From Amycolatopsis lexingtonensis (GTDB lineage Bacteria > Actinomycetota > Actinomycetes > Mycobacteriales > Pseudonocardiaceae), in contig NZ_JADBEG010000001.1 of NCBI RefSeq assembly GCF_014873755.1, forward strand, positions 4,838,501 to 4,902,500: a DNA stretch of 64,000 nt, given 5' to 3'. Below are positions 27,256 to 36,900 of this stretch, piece after piece; within the stretch, counting starts at the first letter, position 1, and each line of letters begins with the position of its first letter. Position numbers and translations under genes: made by a program. The notes beneath the pieces are model-generated. The model saw only the letters and a program-made list of their open reading frames with translations, was not told where the DNA came from and ran no database searches.

Positions 27256-27308
27256 GTCTTGAATGAGTCATTCAGGTCTTCGGAGGTCCTGAACGACTCA
27301 TTCAAGAC
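27256..27308. repeat. 53-bp inverted repeat, copy 1
   Basis: Two 21-bp arms with one mismatch flank an 11-base centre (TCTTCGGAGGT). Each arm contains its own 15-bp near-palindrome: TGAATGAGTCATTCA in the left and TGAACGACTCATTCA in the right, whose centres (27267 and 27297) are 30 bp apart. It lies in a gene-free interval downstream of the Hsp70-like gene and upstream of the DUF3046 gene. Confidence 0.85.
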
Positions 27309-27314
27309 CTCCCG

Positions 27315-27334
27315 GCCGGCGTCACTCCCCCGGC
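27315..27334. repeat. 20-bp direct duplicate of the Hsp70-like gene's end
   Basis: GCCGGCGTCACTCCCCCGGC occurs here and again at 27580-27599, where it contains the stop codon and last codons of the Hsp70-like gene. The copies are about 265 bases apart and enclose the inverted repeats, suggesting duplication of a short terminal segment. Confidence 0.6.
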
Positions 27335-27370
27335 AAAGTCGCGGCCGCGCGGTCTGCCCGGCGTCGCGGG

Positions 27371-27399
27371 GACGTCATGAACGGGTCGTTCATGACGTC
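27371..27399. repeat. 29-bp perfect inverted repeat
   Basis: GACGTCATGAACG and its complement flank GGT. It is related in layout to the two 53-bp repeats around it (TGAACG...CGTTCA against TGAATGA...TCATTCA) but lacks the outer arms. Confidence 0.8.
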
Positions 27400-27466
27400 T
27401 GGCGACGGGGTCCCGGCAAAGTCACGCGGCCGGGCCGCTCCGCCGTCGGTGACCCGCTCGCCCGAC

Positions 27467-27519
27467 GTCTTGAATGACTCATTCAGGTCTTCGGAGGTCC
27501 TGAATGAGTCATTCAAGAC
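27467..27519. repeat. 53-bp inverted repeat, copy 2
   Basis: The arms are perfect over 21 bp around the same 11-base centre as copy 1. Each arm again holds a 15-bp palindrome, TGAATGACTCATTCA on the left and TGAATGAGTCATTCA on the right. The interval 27183-27586 that holds these repeats has no credible gene. Confidence 0.85.
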
Positions 27520-27586
27520 GCTGGCGCACCGCTGCGGGCTGCACCGACGCGACTTTGCCGGAGCCCTGACGTCTGGCGAGCCGGCG

Positions 27587-29431
27587 TCACTCCCCCGGCT
27601 GGACGCTCGCCTCGAAGTAGTTGGCCAGCGTGTCCGGCGTGGTCGCCTCGGCCTGCTCGCTCGAGTTCAGCTGGTAGATGAACCCCACCAGCGGCCGGTC
27701 CGACACCGTGAACACGAGCACCGCCGCCGTCTTGCCCGCGGCGGACGAGTAGTGGCCCTTGAGCCCGTTGCCGCCCCAGTCGGCCTCGGTACGGTCGCCG
27801 CCCGCGGAGGAGAGCAGGCCGTCGGTGTACTCCTTGAGCGTGTCGGCGCTGTCGCCCTGGACGTAGGTCACCTGCGTGCCCGCACGGCCCGGCGCGGAGC
27901 AGGTCGAGGCCACGCCGAGGCTCTTCGCCGGCGCCGCCGGGCCGTTGCCCATGCCCGGCTTGCAGTCGCCGGTGTCGGCGATCTTCCCGGCGAGCTGGCG
28001 CAGGCAGCCGGTGAGCCCCTTGTCGTCCGCCTGGCCCGGCGTCTTGCACTGGTCCGCGGTGTAGGTCGTCACCGAAGACGACGACGTCAGGAAGAAGGTC
28101 AGCCCCGCGGCGAGCACCACGACGACCGCGGCCGCGATCCCGATGAGCAGCTTCTTCTTCCCGCCGGACTTCGGCTCGGCCTTCTCGGCGGAGGCCGCGG
28201 GCGAGTACGCGGGGAAGTTCGACGGCATCGGCTGCGGCCCGCTGGGCGGGAAGTAACCCTGGTACTGCGGCGGCGGAGGCGGCGGGGGCGCGTACTGCGG
28301 CCGGTGCGGCCCGGTGCCGGCGGCCACCGCGCCTTCGACGTTCTGCGTCCGCGCGCCCAGTCCGTCGCGGGCGACGTGCTGCGCTCCCAGCGCCACGGCG
28401 GTTTCCGGCTGGTCGAGGCTGCCCGGCACGACCCCGAGCTTTTCCGCGATCATGGTGCCGACCAGCGGCAGCCGGCTCGACCCGCCGACCAGGTAGATGC
28501 CGGCCAGCCGGTCCGGGCTCAGCCCCGACGAACGCAGCGTCCGCGACAGCAGCTCGACGCTGCGCAGCATCGCCGGCCGGACCAGGCCTTCCAGCTCGCC
28601 GCGCGTCACCAGGACGTCCTTGAACGGCTCCGGCATCGGCACCTCGGTCTGCGGGTGCCGCGACAGCGCCTCCTTGGCCGCCTTGACGTCTTCCTGCAGC
28701 GCGCGCCGGGTGCGCCGGTCGCCGGTGGACTCGGGCCGCAGCAGCCGCTGCCAGCGCTGCGGGTCCGAGTGCGAGACCTCGCGCCCGACGTGCACCATCA
28801 GCGCCTGGTCGACGTCGAGGCCGCCGAGGTCGGGCAGGCCGTCCTCGGCGAGCACGGTGAAGCCGTTCTGCGTGGCACCGACGACGGCGACGTCGAAGGT
28901 GCCCGCGCCGAGGTCGTAGACCGCGAGCGCCTGCCCGGGCGCGAGGGACTTGCCGGGGAACGACGCGAAGTGCGCCGCCGCGGCGACCGGCTCCGGCACC
29001 AGCAGGATGTTCTGGCCCATCCCGGCGAGCCGGGCGGCGGACATCAGGACGTTGCGGCGGGTCTGGCCCCACTGCGCGGGGTGGGTCAGCCGGACCTCGT
29101 CGGGCTGCTCGCCGCCGAGCTGGCGGGAAGTCTCTTCGAGCACGCGGCGCAGGATGGCGGCCAGCGCGTCGGTCACCGGGACGACGTCGGTGCCGAGCAG
29201 CAGGGTCTGCTCGTCGATGCGGCGCTTGGGGTTCGGCTCGAAGCGGGTCGGGTCGAGCCGGGCGCGGCGCTCGGCGTCGCGGCCGACCATGATCGTGCCC
29301 TCTTCGGTGGCGAACACCGCCGACGGCATGTTGGCCGAGCCGTCCACCTCGACGACCCGGGGCGGCATGCCGTGCGCCGAAAGGACGGCGACGGTGTTGG
29401 ACGTCCCGAGGTCCACCGACAGGATCCGCAC
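27587..29431 (-). CDS. Membrane-anchored Hsp70-like protein
   Basis: This 614-residue protein has an N-terminal Hsp70/actin-type ATPase domain with ILSVDLGTSNTVAVLS, YDLGAGTFDVAVVG and IYLVGGSSRLPLV. The DnaK substrate-binding domain is missing. Instead come a proline-rich linker (PPPPPPPQYQGYFPPSG), a single membrane segment after KSGGKKK (about residue 430-450) and a ~160-residue exported domain with paired cysteines. The GTG at 29431 has AAGGGGAG five bases upstream; another GTG at 29446 lacks a site. The chaperone-like ATPase would face the cytoplasm and the C-terminal domain the outside. Its role is unknown. Confidence 0.82.
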   Translation of the reverse strand: MRILSVDLGTSNTVAVLSAHGMPPRVVEVDGSANMPSAVFATEEGTIMVGRDAERRARLDPTRFEPNPKRRIDEQTLLLGTDVVPVTDALAAILRRVLEETSRQLGGEQPDEVRLTHPAQWGQTRRNVLMSAARLAGMGQNILLVPEPVAAAAHFASFPGKSLAPGQALAVYDLGAGTFDVAVVGATQNGFTVLAEDGLPDLGGLDVDQALMVHVGREVSHSDPQRWQRLLRPESTGDRRTRRALQEDVKAAKEALSRHPQTEVPMPEPFKDVLVTRGELEGLVRPAMLRSVELLSRTLRSSGLSPDRLAGIYLVGGSSRLPLVGTMIAEKLGVVPGSLDQPETAVALGAQHVARDGLGARTQNVEGAVAAGTGPHRPQYAPPPPPPPQYQGYFPPSGPQPMPSNFPAYSPAASAEKAEPKSGGKKKLLIGIAAAVVVVLAAGLTFFLTSSSSVTTYTADQCKTPGQADDKGLTGCLRQLAGKIADTGDCKPGMGNGPAAPAKSLGVASTCSAPGRAGTQVTYVQGDSADTLKEYTDGLLSSAGGDRTEADWGGNGLKGHYSSAAGKTAAVLVFTVSDRPLVGFIYQLNSSEQAEATTPDTLANYFEASVQPGE

Positions 29432-29561
29432 TGCACTCCCCTTCACAAAACCCGCCTCGACGGCGTTCGCCGTGATGCTGCCATGCGCGCGGTCACCGTG
29501 CGTGCGGACCCGCGAAAGTCCCCCGCCGCTTGACGGAGAGGTGGATCACGAGGCACGATAG

Positions 29562-29600
29562 TTGCGCAGTTCGGTCATACGAGTTGCACGAACCGCGCAA
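29562..29600. promoter_or_regulatory. Long dyad upstream of the acid-sugar cluster
   Basis: TTGCGCAGTTCG (29562-29573) and CGAACCGCGCAA (29589-29600) form a 12-bp inverted repeat with one mismatch and a 15-base centre. It ends 13 bases before the kinase ATG and overlaps its AAGGAG region. It is a strong candidate operator for the DeoR-type regulator at the end of the cluster. Confidence 0.65.
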
Positions 29601-29613
29601 AGGAGCGTTCAGG

Positions 29614-30866
29614 ATGCCGAAGCTGCTCGTCCTCGGGGACGACCTCACGGGCAGCAACGCGACCGGAGCGCTGTATGCCCGCTTCGGGCTGCGCGCGGTT
29701 TCCGTCAACGCGCCGCTGGAGCCGGGCGCACCCTGCTTCCACGCGGACAGCGGGATCGACGCGCTGGTGGTCAACCTGGGTACCCGGCACGCTTCGCCGT
29801 CACACGCCGCGCGGGCGGTGCGGGAGACGATCGAGCTGGCCGGACCGGTCGAGCTCACGGTGAAACGCGTGGACACGACGCTGCGCGGCAACGTCGGCGT
29901 GGAGACCGAAGCCGTCCTGGCCTCGGCGCCGGGCGCCCGCGCGCTGGTCGTCCCCGCCTTCCCGGACGCCGGCCGGGTCACCCTCGGCGGCCTGCACCTG
30001 GTCGACGGCGTGCCGCTCGCCGAAAGCCCCGCCGCACGCGATCCACTGGCGCCGGTCGGGTCCTCCCGGGTCCGCACCCTCCTCGGGCCGACGCACCGCG
30101 AGATCGCCGAACTGCCGCTGGACGTCGTCGAGGAAGGCGTGGCGGCGGTCGAAGCCGCCCTACGGTGCCCGGCCGCGATCGTCGTCTGCGACGCCACGAC
30201 GAACCGGCACCTCACCACCGTCGCCAAGGCCGCGGCCCGGCTGGCGGCCGAAGGCACGCGGTGGATCTCCGTCGACTCCGGGCCGTTCGGCGTCCGGCTG
30301 GCGGCGGCGCTGGGCCTCGCCCCCGGCCACGGCACCGTCCCGCCGGTGCTCGCGGTCGTCGGCAGCATCACCGGCCAGACGCACGACCAGCTCCTGGAAA
30401 CCGAGCTGGTGCTGGACGCGCGGTACGTCGACGTCGACGCGGACCGGCCCGATCCACCGGCCATCGCCGCCGCGGCCGGGCAGCTCCTGGAAGCCGGGCA
30501 CCGGGTCGTCGGCATCCGCACCCGGGCCCCCGCCCCGGGCACGCCGGTCGACCCGGCGGTCGCGGCGCGGATCCCGCCCGCGCTCGGGGAAGCCGCCCGG
30601 CTGGTGCTCGGCGCGCACCGGATCGGCGGGCTCTACGCCACCGGCGGCGACATCGCCGTCGAGGTCACGAAGTCGCTCGGGGCCGAAGGCTTCGAGATCG
30701 ACACCGAAGTCCTGCCCCTCGCGGTGGCCGGACGGCTCTCCGGCGGGCCCCGTACACCGGGCTGCCCTTCGCCACCAAAGGCGGGCTGATCGGCGGCCGC
30801 GACGCCGCGGTCGCCTGCCTGGAACACCTCAACCACGTGCTGGCCACCGGAAGGAAGAACCCGTGA
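29614..30866 (+). pseudogene. Four-carbon acid sugar kinase (DUF1537), frameshifted near the 3' end
   Basis: The family phosphorylates D-threonate, L-threonate or D-erythronate. The N-terminal domain opens with KLLVLGDDLTGSNATGA and has VKRVDTTLRGNVGVE; the C-terminal nucleotide domain has VVGSITGQTHDQL and GLYATGGDIAVEV. At about 30748-30752 the frame changes: the first frame ends PRTPGCPSPPKAG at 30789, while the expected ending (YTGLPFATKGGLIGGRDAA...) continues in another frame to 30866. Two extra C residues or one missing base in GGGCCCCG would explain it. The site is not a classical slippery heptamer. The ATG at 29614 has AAGGAG. The kinase is probably dtnK-like, given the pdxA2 neighbour. 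Confidence 0.75.
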
Positions 30867-31891
30867 GCGACCTCCCCGTCCTCGCCGTCACCCTCGGCGA
30901 CCCCGTCGGCATCGGCCCGGAGATCACCCTGAAGACCCTGGCCGAGCCGGAGGCGCTGCAGCTGGCGCGCGGGGTCGCGGTCGGCGACGCGCCGGTGCTC
31001 GACCGCGTCGCCCGGCACCTGGGCCTGTCCGTGGAGATCAACCCGATCGCCACGGTCGCCGACGCGCGCTTCACCCCGGGCGTGATCGACGTGCTCAACC
31101 TCGGTGTCGTCACCGAAGACCTGCCGTGGGGCGAGGTCAACGCGACCGCGGGGGCCGCGGCGGTCGGCGCGATCGAGGTCGCCACCCGGCTCGCGCTGGC
31201 CGGCGAGGTCGACGCGGTCGTGACCGCGCCGATCAACAAGGAGGCGATCTGGGCGGCGGGCTCGAAACACCTCGGGCACACCGAGATGCTCGGCGAGCTG
31301 ACCGGCTCGACCCGGTTCAACACGATGTTCTGGGTGTCCGGGCTGAAGATCTTCTTCGCCACCCGGCACCTCTCGCTGCGCGAAGCGATCGACCGGATCA
31401 CGCGGGAGAACATCGAACACGCCATCCGCGAGGCGTACACCGCACTCGAAGTGTTCGGCACGGAGAAGCCCAGACTCGCCGTGGCGGCGCTGAACCCGCA
31501 CGGCGGGGAGAACGGCAAGTTCGGCGACGAAGAGATCGTCGCGATCGCGCCCGCGGTGGCCGCCGCGCGCGCCGCCGGGCTCGACGTCGTCGGTCCGATC
31601 CCCGCGGATTCCGTGTTCCACCAAGGGATCCAGGGCTGCTTCGACGGCGTGCTCTCGCTCTACCACGACCAGGGGCACATCGCGTCGAAGACGTACGACT
31701 TCGACGGCACGGTCTCGGTGACGGTCGGCCTGCCGATCCTGCGCACGTCGGTCGACCACGGCACGGCGTTCGACATCGCCGGCACGGGCCGGGCTTCGCA
31801 CGGCACGATGCGCGCGGCCTTCAAGGCCGCGGCGACGCTGGCGCCGTACGCCCGGAAGCTGCCCGCGATCTACCCGCCGAGCGTCCGGTGA
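30863..31891 (+). CDS. pdxA2: 4-phospho-D-threonate dehydrogenase-like (PdxA2)
   Basis: This 342-residue PdxA-family dehydrogenase carries VTLGDPVGIGPEITLK at the start, the metal-binding histidines in KHLGHTEM and VFHQG, and LYHDQGHIASK with DHGTAFDIAGTG at the end. In B6 synthesis PdxA acts on 4-phosphohydroxythreonine, but PdxA2 proteins next to DUF1537 kinases oxidise and decarboxylate 4-phospho-D-threonate or D-erythronate to dihydroxyacetone phosphate. The context here fits the catabolic role. The GTG at 30863 overlaps the kinase stop as GTGA, which requires the shifted frame of the kinase and supports it as the original end. Confidence 0.88.
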   Translation: MSDLPVLAVTLGDPVGIGPEITLKTLAEPEALQLARGVAVGDAPVLDRVARHLGLSVEINPIATVADARFTPGVIDVLNLGVVTEDLPWGEVNATAGAAAVGAIEVATRLALAGEVDAVVTAPINKEAIWAAGSKHLGHTEMLGELTGSTRFNTMFWVSGLKIFFATRHLSLREAIDRITRENIEHAIREAYTALEVFGTEKPRLAVAALNPHGGENGKFGDEEIVAIAPAVAAARAAGLDVVGPIPADSVFHQGIQGCFDGVLSLYHDQGHIASKTYDFDGTVSVTVGLPILRTSVDHGTAFDIAGTGRASHGTMRAAFKAAATLAPYARKLPAIYPPSVR

Positions 31892-33165
31892 TCCCCCGCA
31901 AGCGCTGGGCGTACGTCATCCCGGTCGCGGTGGTCATGTACATGCTGGCCTACCTCGACCGCACGAACGTCGCGGTGATCCTGCCCTACATCGGCGACGA
32001 CTTCCCGCTGTCCGCCAGCGCGAAGGGCCTGGCGAGCGGCATCTTCTTCGTCGGCTACCTCGTCCTGCAGATCCCGGCGGCGGTGCTGGCCGCGAAGTGG
32101 AGCGCCCGCAAGACGGTGCTGATCCTGATGATCGCGTGGGCGTTCGCGGCGGTGCTGTGCGGACTCGTGCGGAACGAGACCCAGCTGCATCTGGCCCGGC
32201 TGCTGCTCGGGCTGTTCGAAGGCGGCGTGTGGCCCGCGGTGCTGATCCTGCTGGCGTCCTGGTTCCCGCAGGCGGAACGGGCCAGGGCGAACGCGCTGTG
32301 GATGACGTGCCTGCCGATCTCGGCGATCCTCATGTCCCCGCTGTCCGGGTTCATGCTCGACCACATGTCCTGGCGCTGGGTGTTCGTGCTCCAGGGCCTG
32401 CCGCCGCTGCTGTGGGCGGTCGTCTGGTGGTTCGCGGTGGCCGACCGCCCGGCGAAGGCCCGGTGGATCTCCGCCGAGGAGCGCGACCACCTCGAGCGCA
32501 CGTTGAAAGCCGAGGAAGACGCGAAGCCGGCCTTCGCGAAACAGGGCTACCGGCAGGCGCTGGCGAACCGCCAAGTGCTGCTGCTGATCGGTGTCTACTT
32601 CTTCTGGATCACCGGCTTCTACGGGTTCAGCCTGTGGCTGCCGTCGGTCGTGAAGACGATGACGGGCGGTTCGGCCACCGCGGTGGGGTTCCTCTCCGCC
32701 GTGCCGTACGTCCTCGCGTTGGCCGGGATGGTCGCGTGCGCGCACTGGTCCGACCGGACCGGCAACCGGCGGCTCGCGGTCACCGTGCCGCTGCTCGTCG
32801 CCATCGCCGGGCTCCTGCTCGGCAACCTCGTGCACTGGCCGCCGGCCGTGCAGCTGGTCCTGCTCTGCGTGGTCGCCACCGGCGTGTACATGCCGTACGG
32901 GCCGTTCTGGGCGATCCCCAGCCGGCTCCTCGGCATCGAGGTGGTCGCCGTGGCGATGGGCCTGATCAACGCGCTCGGCAACCTCGGCGGGTTCGCCGGG
33001 CCCTACCTGGTCGGCTGGCTCACCGACGTCACCGGTAGCGCGACCACCGGGTTCGTCGTGCTGGCCGCGTTCCTCGCCGTGGCCGCCGGCCTGGCGTTCT
33101 TCGGGCTGAAACCCGCGACTGTGGAAGAGTCGGCGCATGTCCCAGCCTCGACCAGGCACCCGTGA
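31888..33165 (+). CDS. MFS transporter, anion:cation symporter type
   Basis: This 425-residue permease has 12 membrane segments. YMLAYLDRTNVAVILPYIG in TM1 and the GLFEGGVWPAVLILLASWFP stretch in TM4-5 are hallmarks of the ACS family that imports sugar acids such as galactonate and tartrate. The GTG at 31888 overlaps the pdxA2 stop, and the 3' end overlaps the DeoR gene by 29 bases. It most likely imports the four-carbon acid sugar handled by the kinase and dehydrogenase. Confidence 0.87.
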   Translation: MIPRKRWAYVIPVAVVMYMLAYLDRTNVAVILPYIGDDFPLSASAKGLASGIFFVGYLVLQIPAAVLAAKWSARKTVLILMIAWAFAAVLCGLVRNETQLHLARLLLGLFEGGVWPAVLILLASWFPQAERARANALWMTCLPISAILMSPLSGFMLDHMSWRWVFVLQGLPPLLWAVVWWFAVADRPAKARWISAEERDHLERTLKAEEDAKPAFAKQGYRQALANRQVLLLIGVYFFWITGFYGFSLWLPSVVKTMTGGSATAVGFLSAVPYVLALAGMVACAHWSDRTGNRRLAVTVPLLVAIAGLLLGNLVHWPPAVQLVLLCVVATGVYMPYGPFWAIPSRLLGIEVVAVAMGLINALGNLGGFAGPYLVGWLTDVTGSATTGFVVLAAFLAVAAGLAFFGLKPATVEESAHVPASTRHP

Positions 33166-33937
33166 CCGGCGCGCGATGCTGCTGGAGGCCGTCCGCGACG
33201 GCTCCGGCGGCATCGCGGAGCTGGCCGCGGAGTTCGGCGTCTCCGAGTCGACGATCCGCCGCGACCTCGCCTCCCTCGCCGGGGCCGGGCACGTCGTCCG
33301 CACCTACGGCGGCGCGCTCGACACCGAACGCAGTCCCCGGGAAAAGGACCAGGAGCACGCGGCGGCCAAGGACGCCATCGCCCGCGAGGCCGCCGCGCTG
33401 GTCGAGGACGGCGAGGTGGTGCTGCTCGACGCCGGCACGACCACCGGCAGGCTCGCCCGCCACCTCGCGCACCGGGAGGGGCTGACGGTGGTCACCAACG
33501 GCGTCAACGCCATCCGCGAGCTGGCCGGGTTCGCCGGGATCGACCTGATCGTCCTCGGCGGCCGGGTGCGGCACCCCAACGAAGCGATCCTGGGCGAGAG
33601 CGTGCTGGCCCAGCTGCGGCACATCTCACCCGATCGGGTGTTCCTGGGTGCGGACGGCGTGGTCGGCGGCCGGGGGCTGTGCTGCCCATCACTGGAGCAG
33701 TCGGTGGTCAAGCACGCGATGCTCCACGCGGGCGGGGAAGCCTACGTGCTGGCCGACCACTCCAAGCTGGACCAGGCCCCTTTTTCCTACTGGGCCCCGC
33801 TGGACCGCGACTACCGGCTGATCACCGACGAGCCGAGGGTCGACGTCACGTACCCGCAGTTCGCCGAGAGCGTGATCCTGGCGGGCTCGCCCGAAACTGT
33901 CGGTGGTGCCGCGCATCATGGACGACGTGGCCACTGA
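33137..33937 (+). CDS. DeoR-family transcriptional regulator
   Basis: This 266-residue regulator has an N-terminal helix-turn-helix (IAELAAEFGVSESTIRRDLA, about residues 26-45) and a DeoR sensor domain with VVLLDAGTTTGRLARHL, VTNGVNAI, FLGADGV and the late VLADHSKL. Such regulators bind a sugar phosphate. The ATG at 33137 lies inside the end of the transporter gene. The dyad before the kinase gene is its likely operator. The 3' end overlaps the lhr start by 20 bases. Confidence 0.88.
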   Translation: MSQPRPGTRDRRAMLLEAVRDGSGGIAELAAEFGVSESTIRRDLASLAGAGHVVRTYGGALDTERSPREKDQEHAAAKDAIAREAAALVEDGEVVLLDAGTTTGRLARHLAHREGLTVVTNGVNAIRELAGFAGIDLIVLGGRVRHPNEAILGESVLAQLRHISPDRVFLGADGVVGGRGLCCPSLEQSVVKHAMLHAGGEAYVLADHSKLDQAPFSYWAPLDRDYRLITDEPRVDVTYPQFAESVILAGSPETVGGAAHHGRRGH

Positions 33938-36900
33938 CGTGCTCGACCTCTTCTCCCCCGCGACCCGGGACTGGTTCGCGGGGGCCTTCGCCGCGCCCAC
34001 CGCGGCGCAGGAAGGGGCCTGGCGGGCGGCGCACGCGGGCGAGCACGCCCTCGTCGTCGCGCCGACCGGGTCCGGCAAGACGCTGTCGGCGTTCCTCTGG
34101 GCGCTGGACCGGCTCTCGGTGGAGCCGCCGCCGGCGGAGGCCACGAAACGCTGCCGGATCCTTTACGTCTCCCCGCTGAAGGCCCTCGCCGTCGACGTCC
34201 AGCGGAACCTGCGCGCGCCCCTCGCCGGCATCTCGCAGGCCACCCGGCGGCTCGGGCTGCCGGTGCCGGAGATCGAAGTGGGCATGCGCACCGGCGACAC
34301 CACCGCGGCCGAGCGCCGCTCGTTCGGCAAGACCCCGCCGGACGTGCTGGTGACCACGCCGGAGTCGCTCTTCCTGATCCTCACGTCGTCGGCACGGGAG
34401 TCGCTGCGCGGCGTCGAGACGGTGATCGTCGACGAGGTGCACGCGGTCGCCGGCGGCAAGCGCGGCGCGCACCTCGCGCTCTCGCTGGAGCGGCTGGACT
34501 CGCTGCTGCCGAAGCCGGCGCAGCGGATCGGCCTCTCGGCGACGGTCCGCCCGGTCGACGAGGTGAGCGCGTTCCTCGCCGGCGGGCGCCCGGTGCGCGT
34601 GGTCCAGCCGAAGCTGGCGAAGACCATCGAGGTGCGCGTCGAGGTCCCGGTGGAGGACATGAGCAACCTCGACGCGCCGCGCAGCGGCCCGGCGCCGAGC
34701 CCGCTCGACGAGCTGGAGTCGCTCGGGTCGCTCGAGTCGCTGACCGAAGCCTTCCCGCCCGGCGAAATCGCACCCGGCGGCCTGGGCACGCTGGAGGAGA
34801 TGGCGGGCAACCCCGTGCAGCGGCCGTCGATCTGGCCGGCCGTCGAGGAGCGGGTCCTGAGCCTGATCCGGGCCCACCGCTCGACCATCGTGTTCGCCAA
34901 CTCGCGCCGGCTCACCGAGCGGATGACGGCGCGGCTCAACGAACTGGCCGCCGAGCAGACGGAGCTCACCCCCGCCGACGCGTTCCCGGCCGAAGCCGTC
35001 GGGCAGTCCGGCGTGACCACCGGCGCGCCGCCGGTGATCGCGCGGGCGCACCACGGGTCGATGTCGCGGGAGCAGCGCACGCACGTCGAGGAAGACCTCA
35101 AGTCCGGGCGGCTGCCGTGCGTGGTGGCGACGTCGTCGCTGGAGCTGGGCATCGACATGGGCGCGGTCGACCTGGTGGTGCAGATCGAGGCGCCGCCGAC
35201 GGTGGCGTCCGGGCTGCAGCGCGTCGGCCGGGCCGGGCACCAGGTCGGCGCGGTGTCCTCCGGGGTGATGTTCCCGAAGTTCCGCGGCGACCTCGTCTCC
35301 TGCGCGGTGGTCGCGGAACGGATGGCGAGCGGCGCGATCGAGGCGGTCCGCTACCCGCGCAACCCGCTCGACGTCCTGGCGCAGCACGTCGTGGCCATGG
35401 TGGCGTTGGAACCGTGGACGGTGCCGGACCTGGCGTCGCTGGTGCGGCGGGCGGCGCCGTTCGCGTCGCTGCCGGACGACGCGCTGCACGCGGTGCTCGA
35501 CATGCTCGCGGGCCGGTACCCGAGCGAGGAGTTCGGCGAGCTGCGGGCGCGGATCACCTGGGACCGCATCAGCGGCGAGCTGCGCGGCCGGCCGGGCTCG
35601 CAGCGGCTGGCGGTGACCTCGGGCGGCACCATCCCGGACCGCGGCCTGTTCACCGTGATGACGCCGGGCGCGGACGACAAGCCCGGCTCGCGCGTCGGCG
35701 AGTTCGATGAGGAAATGGTGTACGAGTCGCGCGTCGGCGACACCATCCTGCTCGGCACGTCGTCGTGGCGGATCACCGACATCACGCACGACCGGGTCAT
35801 CGTGGTGCCCGCGCCGGGCGAGCCGGCGCGGATGCCGTTCTGGAAGGGCGACGCGCCGGGCCGTCCGCTCGAACTCGGCCGGGCGCTGGGGAAGTTCGTC
35901 CGCGAACTGTCCACATCGGACGATCAGAAGGCCAGGGAGCGGGCCACCGCGGCGGGCCTGGACGAGCGGGCGTCGGACAACCTGCTCGCCTACCTGGCCG
36001 AGCAGAAGTCCGCGACGCGGCACGTGCCGAACGACCGGACGCTCCTGCTGGAGCGCTACCGCGACGAGCTGGGCGACTGGCGGATCATCCTGCACTCCCC
36101 GTTCGGCGCGCAGGTGAACGCGCCGTGGGCCCTCGCGATCGCCGCGCGGCTGCGGGAAAACCGCGGGGTGGACGCGCAGGTGGCGCACTCCGACGACGGC
36201 ATCGTCCTGCGCCTGCCGGACGCGCTGGACGCCGACGGCGACGACGTCACCATCGGCGCCGAAGACGTGCTGCTCGACCCCGAAGAGGTGGAGCAGCTGA
36301 TCGTCGCCGAAGTCGGCGGCTCGGCCGTGTTCGCGGCCCGGTTCCGGGAGTGCGCGGCGCGGTCGCTGCTGCTGCCGCGCCGGGACCCGCGGCGCCGCAC
36401 TCCCCTGTGGCAGCAACGGCAGCGCGCGTCGCAGCTGCTGTCGGTCGCGGCGAAGTACGAACGGTTCCCGGTCGTGCTGGAGGCGATGCGGGAAGTCCTG
36501 CAGGACGTCTACGACGTGGGCGGCCTGCGGGAGCTGATGTCCGACGTCCGCGCCCGCAAGGTCCGGCTGGTGGAGGTCGAGACGCCGGCCGCGTCGCCGT
36601 TCGCGCGCAGCCTGCTCTTCGGCTACGTCGGGATGTTCCTGTACGAGACCGACGCCCCGCTGGCCGAGCGGCGGGCGGCGGCTCTGTCGCTGGATTCGGC
36701 GCTGCTGGCCGAGCTCCTCGGCACCGAGGCGATCCGAGAACTGCTCGACCCGGAAGCCGTGCGCGAAGTGGAACGGTCGCTGCAGCGGCTCGAACCCGAC
36801 CGGCACGCGCGCTCGGCCGAGGACGCCGCCGACCTGCTGCGGTTCCTCGGCGACCTGACCGTCGAAGAGGCCGCGGAGCGCGGGATCCAGGCCGACTGGC

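Noticed and set aside
27256..27519. CRISPR-like array
   Set aside because: Only two copies of the 53-bp unit exist, each is an inverted repeat, and the intervening sequence is not spacer-like. No cas genes are near.
30741..30760. Programmed -1 frameshift in the DUF1537 kinase
   Set aside because: GGGCCCC is not in the X XXY YYZ register for the reading frame and no downstream pseudoknot was evident. A mutation or sequence error is simpler.
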